The notes beneath the pieces were generated by a model. That model was not told where the DNA came from. It ran no database searches and saw only the letters and a program-made list of their open reading frames with translations. Below, one piece after another: positions 8,308-14,858 of a stretch of 25,128 nucleotides of DNA. Source of the stretch: Omnitrophica WOR_2 bacterium RBG_13_41_10. GTDB taxonomy: Bacteria; Omnitrophota; Gorgyraeia; Gygaellales; Profunditerraquicolaceae. How positions within the stretch are numbered: position 1 is the stretch's first letter; every line of letters starts with the position of its first letter. The translations under genes were made by a program, and so were the position numbers. Location of the stretch: positions 1,519-26,646 of the forward strand of contig MHGH01000019.1 of the NCBI GenBank assembly GCA_001805465.1, written 5' to 3'.

Positions 8308-9105
8308 TTAATTACTAAAATAATTTTTAAACTTATTTATATGTTTTGGATTCGAACTTCCTATCTCCGCAAAATATCTCTTTACTTCTAATCCTGAAGA
8401 GATTGACACATTATCTCCATTCAATGAAACTCTATATCCTAATCTCCTTAATACTTTAAATACAAACCTTAGCAATGGTTTTGAACGATTACCAAAACCT
8501 AATTTTAGATATGTATAAGCTTTACCTCTAACGCTATACTTATGATAATACAAACCTCCATCTGTATCCATTAAGCCGCGTAAACAAGCTGTTTCGTATT
8601 GTGGATTTTTGTTTATCCAACGCGGAACCCCTGTTTGATTTTTTACTTTATTTCCTACCTTGAGCCCACGAGATATCAAGAAATCAACCAAGTTAGAACT
8701 ATTTAGTACGATATCGGCACCATAGCTTTTTCTGCGTTTATGTATATGATAATCAACAAGAAACAATTGCCTTATTATTTTACATATATATTCCGCATAT
8801 TCGCGGTCTGTCTTATTATTAAAACTTATCGTAATTTGATGATTGCCAGACAATCCGCCATCACCTAACATAATACCAATAAATTCCGCTAATTTCAAAG
8901 ATTCCTCCGGATATTTTATTTCTTTTCGGAGTATAAACCCTAGCCTCTTTGCGAAAGCAGGGTTATTGCGAAACATAGAGGTGGTTTTCTTACCCCCTTT
9001 GCTTCTGCCTCCTACTGTTCCTGGATTGCCATATAGAGCTATTCTCGCTAAGCCACCTAATCTTGCTCTTTCAGACTGAGAAGTATTTGCCATTTTCGTT
9101 GTCAT
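8308..9105 (-). CDS. LAGLIDADG family homing endonuclease, free-standing
   Basis: A 265-aa protein with two LAGLIDADG motifs: LAEFIGIMLGDGG (residues 72-84, catalytic Asp 82) and CLRGLMDTDGG (174-184, catalytic Asp 182). Two motifs in one chain mean a pseudo-symmetric monomer that would cut a long asymmetric site. The N-terminal ~45 residues are basic and Gly-rich (GGRSKGGKKT) and may aid DNA binding. Both key aspartates are present and there is no frameshift, so it could be active. The gene is not inside an intron or intein that I can see. Its ATG overlaps the tadA stop (TAATG), and it ends 5 nt before tRNA-Ser. Its composition looks more AT-rich than the neighbours, consistent with mobility. 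An alternative start is Met5 (9093). Confidence 0.88.
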   Translation of the reverse strand: MTTKMANTSQSERARLGGLARIALYGNPGTVGGRSKGGKKTTSMFRNNPAFAKRLGFILRKEIKYPEESLKLAEFIGIMLGDGGLSGNHQITISFNNKTDREYAEYICKIIRQLFLVDYHIHKRRKSYGADIVLNSSNLVDFLISRGLKVGNKVKNQTGVPRWINKNPQYETACLRGLMDTDGGLYYHKYSVRGKAYTYLKLGFGNRSKPLLRFVFKVLRRLGYRVSLNGDNVSISSGLEVKRYFAEIGSSNPKHINKFKNYFSN

Positions 9106-9563
9106 TATTTATTTCTCTTCTTCCTAAAGAACTCTTTCAACAATAAACCACACTCTTTATCGAGAATATCGCTTTTAAACTTGATGCGGTGGTTCAATTT
9201 CTTATGATTTGCGATGTTGACGACAGAGCCACAGGCGCCGGTCTTGGGGTCTTTTGCTCCGAAATAAAGATTTCTGATGCGCGCTAACACCAATGCGCCT
9301 ACACACATGCTGCAGGGTTCAATTGTAACATAAATATCTGCCTGCGACAACCACTTGCTACCTAAATAATTAGTGGCAGAGGTAAGAGCCAGCATCTCGG
9401 CGTGAGCAGTGGGATCCTTCAGGCGCTCGACCTGATTATGGCCGCGTGCAATAATTTTATTTTTATGCACGATTACCGCGCCTATAGGGACTTCATCTTC
9501 TTGGAATGCGCGCTCTGCTTCTTTTATCGCCTGGCGCATAAATTCAAGGTGGGCCTTTATCAT
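9105..9563 (-). CDS. tadA: tRNA-specific adenosine deaminase TadA
   Basis: A 152-aa deaminase from the ATG at 9563. The longer frame from 9605 would start inside tRNA-Arg and is rejected. Zinc and catalytic residues are intact: HAE (H54, E56) and PCSMC (C84, C87). TadA converts A34 of tRNA-Arg(ACG) to inosine so that one tRNA reads CGU, CGC and CGA. The gene lies 15 nt after the tRNA-Arg(ACG) gene, its own substrate. No clear Shine-Dalgarno is visible. The stop overlaps the start of the homing endonuclease gene. Confidence 0.95.
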   Translation of the reverse strand: MIKAHLEFMRQAIKEAERAFQEDEVPIGAVIVHKNKIIARGHNQVERLKDPTAHAEMLALTSATNYLGSKWLSQADIYVTIEPCSMCVGALVLARIRNLYFGAKDPKTGACGSVVNIANHKKLNHRIKFKSDILDKECGLLLKEFFRKKRNK

Positions 9564-9578
9564 GATATTAAATTTAAA

Positions 9579-9652
9579 TGCGCCTGGGAGGAATCGAACC
9601 TCCAACCTTCAGCTCCGTAGGCTGTCGCTCTATCCAATTGAGCCACAGGCGC
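9579..9652 (-). tRNA. tRNA-Arg(ACG)
   Basis: Minus strand, 74 nt. Acceptor GCGCCTG pairs with CAGGCGC, discriminator A, no encoded CCA. D arm GCTC...GAGC, anticodon loop CTACGGA with anticodon ACG, T arm GGAGGTTCGATTCCTCC. The anticodon stem ACAGC/GCTGA has an A-A mismatch at its outer pair (27-43). A34 is the site modified by TadA, encoded just downstream. Confidence 0.96.
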
Positions 9653-9672
9653 GTAGTTTTCTAATAGAAATA

Positions 9673-9681
9673 ATTTTACCA
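9673..9681 (-). promoter_or_regulatory. candidate extended -10 promoter for tRNA-Arg/tadA operon
   Basis: Minus strand TGGTAAAAT: a TAAAAT -10 box preceded by an extended TGn, about 20 nt upstream of the tRNA 5' end. The matching -35 region is poor (TTTCTT at 17 nt spacing). It sits between the upstream terminator and the tRNA, where a promoter is needed. Confidence 0.4.
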
Positions 9682-9724
9682 CAGATTATGGATAAAAGAA
9701 ACCAGAAAAATAAGTGCTGACCAC

Positions 9725-9768
9725 AAAAAATAGGAGCACCCTAGATTACTCTCAAGATGCTCCTATTT
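9725..9768 (-). terminator. Rho-independent terminator of the nikR/porin operon
   Basis: A perfect 11-bp inverted repeat (AAATAGGAGCA at 9728-9738 and its complement at 9758-9768) is followed on the minus strand by six T. It lies 19 nt after the last small membrane protein gene and separates this operon from tRNA-Arg. Confidence 0.9.
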
Positions 9769-9786
9769 GCAAAAGTTATTTTTTTA

Positions 9787-10098
9787 TTACCTCTCTATAT
9801 ACGGCACTCTTTTGTTCACTCTCGCGGCGACTGTTACCATTATCCCCCATACTAGAAAAATAGATAGCGTCATCGGAATACCAACCTTCAACATTTCTGG
9901 TAAAACTTCAGGAAGGCCGGCAGTTAGGAAAGGTGGGTAAAGAACAACTTCTCCGTGAGAGATATGTTCGACTGCTAACATTATCACTCCACCCCATAAC
10001 ATTGAATTTAACCAATTGATATGGTATTTCTCGGGGATCTTTTTCCTCATAACAGTTGTTATTATTGCCGTACTCGTAGGGACAAGAAAACAAGCCAT
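9787..10098 (-). CDS. Small three-helix membrane protein, paralogue of the 10102-10380 product
   Basis: A 103-aa protein of no family I recognise. Three hydrophobic segments lie at about residues 2-17, 30-45 and 72-92. The middle one reads MLWGGVIMLAVEHISHGE, with an acidic-His pair at its end. The gene before it encodes a clear paralogue with MLWGAAVMILIDHILGYE in the same place, so this is a tandem duplication. The Shine-Dalgarno AAGGAGGT is strong and overlaps the preceding stop, and the gene ends 19 nt before a terminator. The context is nikR plus a porin, so I infer a part in nickel handling, perhaps as a hetero-oligomeric inner-membrane carrier. That is not proven by sequence. Confidence 0.75.
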   Translation of the reverse strand: MACFLVPTSTAIITTVMRKKIPEKYHINWLNSMLWGGVIMLAVEHISHGEVVLYPPFLTAGLPEVLPEMLKVGIPMTLSIFLVWGIMVTVAARVNKRVPYIER

Positions 10099-10101
10099 GC
10101 C

Positions 10102-10380
10102 TTACCTCCTTTTTAAATTTGAGATCAAAAGCGAAATACCCCAGATTAGGAATACCGGTAACAACATTGCAATTCCTAATACAACACTATTCTTAACCAT
10201 GCCATCTGTTATCTTCTCTAAAAACCCGCCACCTTCATATCCTAATATATGGTCGATAAGAATCATTACTGCTGCTCCCCATAGCATTAAAGCTAAAAAA
10301 TCTAACTTGTAATCCTTGGGTAAAACAAACTTAGCTAAAGTTGCACCTGCTGCTGCGATAGAAGTTGTTACTAACCACAT
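10102..10380 (-). CDS. Small three-helix membrane protein, first of a tandem pair
   Basis: A 92-aa protein with three hydrophobic helices (about residues 2-20, 27-48 and 67-87), an inner loop with PKDY, and an Asp-His pair at the end of helix 2 (MLWGAAVMILIDHI). It shares the helix 2 pattern and the P-[ED]-[KD]-Y motif before it with the next gene, which starts 3 nt after its stop. The Shine-Dalgarno is GGAGGTGG. The leader holds a structured repeat (10398-10481) that recurs upstream of the ferredoxin gene at 22912. Function unknown; genomic position suggests nickel or other metal transport under NikR. Confidence 0.75.
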   Translation of the reverse strand: MWLVTTSIAAAGATLAKFVLPKDYKLDFLALMLWGAAVMILIDHILGYEGGGFLEKITDGMVKNSVVLGIAMLLPVFLIWGISLLISNLKRR

Positions 10381-10397
10381 CCCGTACCACCTCCTCT

Positions 10398-10481
10398 TTC
10401 ACAATAGTGAACACCGGCCAATCCGCCCCACAGGGGGCGCACTTGGCAATCCTTTATGTCAAGGTGCTTTTTGGCCGGGTG
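10398..10481 (-). promoter_or_regulatory. structured intercistronic RNA element, copy A
   Basis: In the leftward transcript, right after the porin stop codon, a stem CACCCGGCCAA/TTGGCCGGTG (10471-10481 with 10412-10421, one bulged C) encloses an insert with two more hairpins: GGGGCG/CGCCCC at 10424-10439, and gcactt/aaggtgc arms at 10439-10467. It is followed by hairpin TTCAC-TATT-GTGAA (10398-10411) just before the Shine-Dalgarno. A 25-nt core (10401-10425) matches copy B at 22926-22950 with two differences, both compensated in the partner strand. Confidence 0.65.
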
Positions 10482-10482
10482 C

Positions 10483-11838
10483 TTAAAAGTCTACCTGCGC
10501 TCTTACGCCACCGACAAAAATACCTTCGGTATCGTCAGCGACATCCTTGCCAAACGGATTCCAAATATACTGAAAGTCAGGACTTAATGATAAATGGTCA
10601 TTAACGTGTATCTTGTAGTAAGCTTCAAGATGCCCTTCAGTCTTAGCTAGATAGCCATAGTATTCCTTATAGTCATCGGAAGGAAAAATCTGGCCTACGG
10701 CAAAAGCAAGCACATCCTTCTCCCTACCCCACGGTTTTCCTTCTACTTGAAAACCAGTAGCCCATGAATGCGCGAGTGAATAATTCAAATCGCCTGTTGC
10801 CATAATATCCGGGTTGTATACTTTTGGATTCTGCCAGCCGTAACGGGCAAAAAGTGTTATGATATCATTGGCTTTTTGATCAAAGCTTAAACCAAGGCCA
10901 TAGTTAGCTTCTTTAGTCTTTTCGGTATCTTGCCACTTGGTATGATAAACATTGTTGTTCCAACCAAGAAAACGGTAGTTTCCGGGTAGATTAAAGAAAT
11001 TAGTCTTAAAATGTACCTGCCCGATATTAAAGAGGTTGTCTCCTATTTTCTCCCAGTCACTGTTACCGTCAAATACGCCATATCCCAATTCCAGCCATTC
11101 AACCGGCATATATGCTAAACGGATACCTGCGGTATTATCCGGAAACTCTATTGTCGGTGAGTTACGGAAAATCCTGCCTAAGAATTGCGTAGTTTCATCA
11201 TTAGCAACCTCGCTTTGATCAAAATACGCAGTAGGATCTAGTTTACCGAAAGTTAAAGCGACTTTATCTTTGAATAAAGCCTGCTCATACCAGAATTCGG
11301 TAAGACGTACATTATTATCATTATCGGCATCGCGATTAACATTTGAGTAAAGCGTCAGGTCATCCTCAAGGCCTGAGCCTTGTCCCGCCTCAAGATGTAA
11401 AAATGCCTTACCACTTATCTCTTTGAACTCCTTGCCAAGAATTATATCTGCTGAATAAGAAGCATCTGCGCGGCTCTCCTTCTTGGTTACATCAGAAGTA
11501 GCGTTATTGGTATTATTTGTTCCCTGAATAATCATGGTACCACCTGCTCCAAGTTCAAGCCCTTCCATAAGCTGCATAGGAGTGCCGGGCATTTCGTGAA
11601 GATTGACTTCAAACTTTGATAATTTCGTTTCGTATTCCGTAATTTTCTTATTCTGATCCAAGATACATTGTTTCTGGTCATTCGTATATTTTTCCTGGTT
11701 AGACAATCTCTGTTCCAAGTCAGTAATACGCTCTTTAAGCTGCGCTATCTCTTCCTTAAGAGTTACTTCTTCGGCAAAAACATCTGATACACCAAAACAA
11801 CTCATCATAAACAAGAGAATCAAAAATCTGCGTAACAT
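10483..11838 (-). CDS. Outer-membrane porin with N-terminal coiled coil
   Basis: A 451-aa protein from the ATG at 11838, chosen because AAGGAG sits 5-6 nt upstream and the longer frame from 11889 adds an unlikely leader. Residues 1-22 form a signal peptide ending DVFAEE. A heptad-rich coiled coil follows (about 25-75, EEIAQLKERITDLEQRL and on), then beta-barrel-like sequence of alternating strands ending in VRAQVDF, with the C-terminal Phe typical of outer-membrane proteins. The body resembles the carbohydrate-selective OprB-like porins. The coiled coil may anchor it to the wall. It follows nikR by 73 nt and its promoter carries putative NikR sites, so it may pass nickel complexes rather than sugars. 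Confidence 0.85.
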   Translation of the reverse strand: MLRRFLILLFMMSCFGVSDVFAEEVTLKEEIAQLKERITDLEQRLSNQEKYTNDQKQCILDQNKKITEYETKLSKFEVNLHEMPGTPMQLMEGLELGAGGTMIIQGTNNTNNATSDVTKKESRADASYSADIILGKEFKEISGKAFLHLEAGQGSGLEDDLTLYSNVNRDADNDNNVRLTEFWYEQALFKDKVALTFGKLDPTAYFDQSEVANDETTQFLGRIFRNSPTIEFPDNTAGIRLAYMPVEWLELGYGVFDGNSDWEKIGDNLFNIGQVHFKTNFFNLPGNYRFLGWNNNVYHTKWQDTEKTKEANYGLGLSFDQKANDIITLFARYGWQNPKVYNPDIMATGDLNYSLAHSWATGFQVEGKPWGREKDVLAFAVGQIFPSDDYKEYYGYLAKTEGHLEAYYKIHVNDHLSLSPDFQYIWNPFGKDVADDTEGIFVGGVRAQVDF

Positions 11839-11852
11839 TTTTACTCCTTTCC

Positions 11853-11889
11853 GTGCTACTATTATTATTTTCGTGCTACTAATAGGCAA
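11853..11889 (-). promoter_or_regulatory. porin promoter with putative NikR half-sites
   Basis: On the minus strand a -35 TTGCCT (11884-11889), 17-nt spacer and -10 AATAAT (11861-11866) can be read. Two GTGCTAC heptamers on the plus strand (11853-11859 and 11873-11879) are separated by exactly 13 nt, one in the spacer and one just after the -10. The same heptamer family and spacing occurs at the nikR promoter. Confidence 0.55.
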
Positions 11890-11911
11890 AAAAATAATAC
11901 TAATTACTACA

Positions 11912-12325
11912 TTAAATATCCTTTCCTGTAGTTGATAGGCTTAAAGTCCCGTGCTTCACCCCCTTTACTGACTTCAGGCTATCGGCTAATTTTTGGGCCT
12001 CTTTCGAAAAACCCTTAACCGCTATGATTTCTAGACAATTATTGTGATCTAAATGGATATGTTGAGAAGAAATAATTAGCTCTCCAAAATCATGTTGAAT
12101 ATCCATAAGCTTATTTACAAGCTCTCTTTTGTGGTGGTCATAAATCAGGGTTATTGCGCCTACGATTTCTTTATTCTTCTTCCATTCGGCTTTTACTAAA
12201 TCCTCGCGGATTAAATCTCGGAAGGCCTCGGAACGGTTGGTATAATTTTTCTCTCTGATAAGCCGGTCAAACTTACCTAACAGGTTTTTTTCTAATGAAA
12301 TACCGAATCTGACTACTTTGGGCAT
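11912..12325 (-). CDS. nikR: Nickel-responsive regulator NikR
   Basis: A 137-aa protein of normal NikR length. The N-terminal ribbon-helix-helix (VVRFGISLEKNLLGKFD, then NRSEAFRDLIRE) binds DNA. The C-terminal ACT-like domain carries the four high-affinity nickel ligands: H78, H89, H91 and C97, matching H76, H87, H89 and C95 of the E. coli protein. NikR forms a tetramer and represses target promoters when nickel is bound. The gene has its own promoter with putative operator, 69 nt after feoB, and lies just before the porin. No Shine-Dalgarno is evident before the ATG. Confidence 0.93.
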   Translation of the reverse strand: MPKVVRFGISLEKNLLGKFDRLIREKNYTNRSEAFRDLIREDLVKAEWKKNKEIVGAITLIYDHHKRELVNKLMDIQHDFGELIISSQHIHLDHNNCLEIIAVKGFSKEAQKLADSLKSVKGVKHGTLSLSTTGKDI

Positions 12326-12339
12326 AATTGGTTATTTTG

Positions 12340-12384
12340 GTATTACTTTTGTAAAAATAGTAGCACAAAATAGAATATTGTCAA
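12340..12384 (-). promoter_or_regulatory. nikR promoter with putative NikR operator
   Basis: Minus strand: -35 TTGACA (12379-12384), 16-nt spacer, -10 TACTAT (12357-12362). Plus-strand heptamers GTATTAC (12340-12346) and GTAGCAC (12360-12366) form an imperfect inverted repeat with a 13-nt spacer; the second overlaps the -10. This fits autorepression. Known NikR sites are similar two-part repeats with slightly longer spacing. Confidence 0.6.
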
Positions 12385-12393
12385 CTATTTTAT

Positions 12394-14112
12394 CTAAACA
12401 AGTATCAAATTAAGAAGTATACCTATTACCAGTGCAACAATAATCATAATGGATGTGCTTTTAAGTGTATCTTTTATCCCCAATTCCTTGATTAAAACTA
12501 TATAGGTAGCAATACAGGGAAAATAAACTGCTAATATCGTAGAGCCAACTACTAATTGCCTGGTAGATAGATTAAGCGGCCCAAGCATGCCCACAGCAAC
12601 GTCTTTTCTTAAAAAACCAACTACTAAAGCAGAAATCGCTTCTTTGGGAAGTCCCCATAAGCCTGTAAGAATCGGAGAAAAGACATGAGCAAAGAAATCT
12701 ATAATTTTAAGAGTATAAAGTATATTCACAAAAAGCACGCCCAAAAGCACTAAAGGCAAAGCTTCCTTTAAAAAACCGGATAAACGCATCCAAAGTTTTT
12801 TAATCACGGCTTGAATCTGGGGTATCCGATAAGGAGGAATTTCAACTAATATCTCCGGGCTCGCTCCTTTTAAGACCCTATTTAAAATTAAACCCTTGAT
12901 GACTAAAAGAGCAAAAAGGGTGCCGAATACAATCGCTACGTATTTACCTCCTCTTTGCCCCACCAATCCCACAATCATGGCAATTTGCGCCATACAAGGA
13001 ACGCCAATGACCATTAAAGTGACAGCAATAAATTTTTCGCGCCTTTCTTCTAAAAGCCGAGTGGCTAAGATACCGGGAACTTTGCAGCCTAAGCCTAAAA
13101 TAAAAGGAATTATCGCGTATCCGTGAAGCCCTAAATGGTGCATAAAATTATCTATTAGGACTGCCAAACGAGGAAGATAGCCAAAGTCTTCTAAAAACCC
13201 TAAGATTAGATAAAAACTAAATATATAAGGCAGCACCATAGCAATTGGGACAAATAAACCTGTGGTTAAAAGTCCGAAAGACTGCCCAAAATTTATTTTA
13301 CCTTCAATAAAATTACCGATAAGAATATGGTGTAAAAAACTTCCCTCAACCAAAAATGCGCTTAATTTCATCAGCAAAGGCAACCAGAACTTTGTAAACA
13401 GAGGCTCAAATATATACCCGATTAGATTCTCACCAATAAAACGAACTACCCAAAAGGCACAATATATTATGGCCAGAGCAATTGGCAACCCTGTAAGCGG
13501 TTTAATACTCAAATCTTCTAATCTCTCCAACAAAGTGTGGTGACGGTGAGTTAATTTTTGGACTTCTGCTACAATTTTGCCTATTTTTTCCCATTTCTGG
13601 CTGTCAGAAGAAACAGGTAAATTTTTCTCCTTTGCTTCTTCTAAACGATCGATCAGTTCTTTGATACCCTCTCCGGTTAAAGCGCAAGTAGGAATTACTG
13701 GCACTCCTAACTGTTCTTCTAATTTTTTAACATCAATATAGATTCCCCTGTGTTTAGTGTCATCCCACATATTCAAAGCTACAATAACGGGGATATCTTT
13801 CTCTAATAACTGTAAGGTCAGATGCAGATTCCTCTCTAAATTTGTGGCATCAATAATATTAATCGCCAAACCATCTTCTTTTACCATCCGGCAAGCCACG
13901 TCTTCGGCTTTACAGGTTGGCTCTAAGGTGTATGTTCCCGGCACATCTAAAACCATTACATTTTCATTACCAAGCTTCATCCTCCCTTGAGTAAACTCTA
14001 CTGTTGTTCCGGGATAATTAGAAATTATTACTTTGGCTCCGGTAAGCCTGGAGAATATAGCGCTCTTGCCGACATTAGGATTCCCTACTAATAAGATCTT
14101 TTCTATCTTCAT
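12394..14112 (-). CDS. feoB: Ferrous iron transporter FeoB, compact form
   Basis: A 572-aa protein with an N-terminal G domain and a C-terminal permease. G1 is GNPNVGKS (residues 10-17), G2 PGTT (34-37), G3 DVPGT (56-60) and G4 NMWD (114-117). After a short helical linker come about eight membrane helices, with the gate motifs GCKVPGILATR and GVPCMAQ. FeoB imports Fe(II) across the inner membrane with GTP hydrolysis gating. It is shorter than the ~770 aa of E. coli FeoB but has all core parts, so I do not call it truncated. The start overlaps feoA by 4 nt. With nikR next in the operon, specificity for another divalent metal is possible but unsupported. Confidence 0.92.
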   Translation of the reverse strand: MKIEKILLVGNPNVGKSAIFSRLTGAKVIISNYPGTTVEFTQGRMKLGNENVMVLDVPGTYTLEPTCKAEDVACRMVKEDGLAINIIDATNLERNLHLTLQLLEKDIPVIVALNMWDDTKHRGIYIDVKKLEEQLGVPVIPTCALTGEGIKELIDRLEEAKEKNLPVSSDSQKWEKIGKIVAEVQKLTHRHHTLLERLEDLSIKPLTGLPIALAIIYCAFWVVRFIGENLIGYIFEPLFTKFWLPLLMKLSAFLVEGSFLHHILIGNFIEGKINFGQSFGLLTTGLFVPIAMVLPYIFSFYLILGFLEDFGYLPRLAVLIDNFMHHLGLHGYAIIPFILGLGCKVPGILATRLLEERREKFIAVTLMVIGVPCMAQIAMIVGLVGQRGGKYVAIVFGTLFALLVIKGLILNRVLKGASPEILVEIPPYRIPQIQAVIKKLWMRLSGFLKEALPLVLLGVLFVNILYTLKIIDFFAHVFSPILTGLWGLPKEAISALVVGFLRKDVAVGMLGPLNLSTRQLVVGSTILAVYFPCIATYIVLIKELGIKDTLKSTSIMIIVALVIGILLNLILV

Positions 14113-14342
14113 CTCTGTACGTCCACTAAAATTCTTCTGGCCATGCCAAAACCAACAGCAATCTGTATATTATCTACCTCTATTGTCTGGGGGCCACGCC
14201 AAAAATGAGAACTTACCTTAGTTATCTTCTTTTCCGGCCTCACTCCCATACTCTCTAATTTTCTTACGAAGCCTTGACCACCCTGAATTTCTTTTACTAT
14301 ACCAGTCTCTCCTGGCTGCATTTGAGTTAAATCTATAGTCAT
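14109..14342 (-). CDS. feoA: FeoA family protein
   Basis: A 77-aa protein of the usual FeoA size with the SH3-like fold pattern: LTQMQPGETGIVKEI, then VRKLESMGVRPEKKI and a C-terminal VGFGMARRILV. FeoA is a small cytosolic partner of FeoB. The stop overlaps the feoB start by 4 nt, giving the standard feoAB pair. It begins 35 nt after the upstream trmO-like gene; that spacer is AT-rich and I see no Fur-like palindrome in it. Confidence 0.9.
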   Translation of the reverse strand: MTIDLTQMQPGETGIVKEIQGGQGFVRKLESMGVRPEKKITKVSSHFWRGPQTIEVDNIQIAVGFGMARRILVDVQR

Positions 14343-14377
14343 TTTTTATCCTTTAGTATTTATAAAAAATTCATTCA

Positions 14378-14857
14378 TCATATTTTTATTCTCTTTGGTA
14401 TCTTGCAATTCTTAAAATGCTTCTTAATCCAGCCGTTTTTTACATTCTTTCTTGAATCGAAATAAGAAACATAAGGTTTAATATCCAATAAAGGCGTTTT
14501 ATCTAATATGTCAACTTCTGAAAAAATCACAGTGCTATCTTTAATCTTTTCTACTTTTACGATAGAGAATCCAAGATGATTTGGCCTATGGGGGCTTCTT
14601 ATGGCGAATATCCCATGCTCTTTATCCTCAAGGAACGGCTTTCCAACGAGCTTCTCTTCTTTTGACCTGTTAAAATGGTAAATTAAAATAAGGTGCGAAA
14701 ATCCTTCAATATCCTTAAGGCCTTTTTGATATTCTGGAAATATCTCTATCGTTCCCGTAGTACTTTCTTTAAATTTTCCTTGAATGGGAATACCCTTGGG
14801 TTCTTTATAGGATGTATGGATTATTCCAATGGGCCTTAGCTTGATCTCTTTTCTCAT
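14378..14857 (-). CDS. trmO: TsaA/TrmO-like tRNA methyltransferase family protein
   Basis: A 159-aa protein of the TsaA-like beta-barrel (UPF0066) family. Diagnostic stretches are the N-terminal RPIGIIHTSYKEP, GFSHLILIYHF, the SPHRPNHLGFSIVKV core and DILDKTPLLDIKPYV. TrmO uses SAM to methylate N6-threonylcarbamoyladenosine at position 37 of some tRNAs. Other members of the fold occur in metal and archaeal contexts, so the exact substrate is uncertain. It begins 1 nt after the DsrE-like gene and lies just before feoA. Confidence 0.85.
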   Translation of the reverse strand: MRKEIKLRPIGIIHTSYKEPKGIPIQGKFKESTTGTIEIFPEYQKGLKDIEGFSHLILIYHFNRSKEEKLVGKPFLEDKEHGIFAIRSPHRPNHLGFSIVKVEKIKDSTVIFSEVDILDKTPLLDIKPYVSYFDSRKNVKNGWIKKHFKNCKIPKRIKI

Positions 14858-14858
14858 A

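Noticed and set aside
9564..9605. Longer start for tadA
   Set aside because: It begins within tRNA-Arg; family length and the HLEFM start fit the ATG at 9563.
9787..10380. CbiN/NikN-type subunits of a nickel ECF transporter
   Set aside because: Length and helix motifs do not match CbiN, and no CbiM, CbiQ or CbiO partner is present.
10398..10481. NiCo or other known riboswitch
   Set aside because: The fold does not show the four-way junction of the NiCo class, and a shorter copy precedes a ferredoxin gene; I keep it as an unassigned element.
12394..14112. FeoB truncated by mutation
   Set aside because: It has the full G domain and the permease gate motifs with a natural end; compact FeoB proteins exist.
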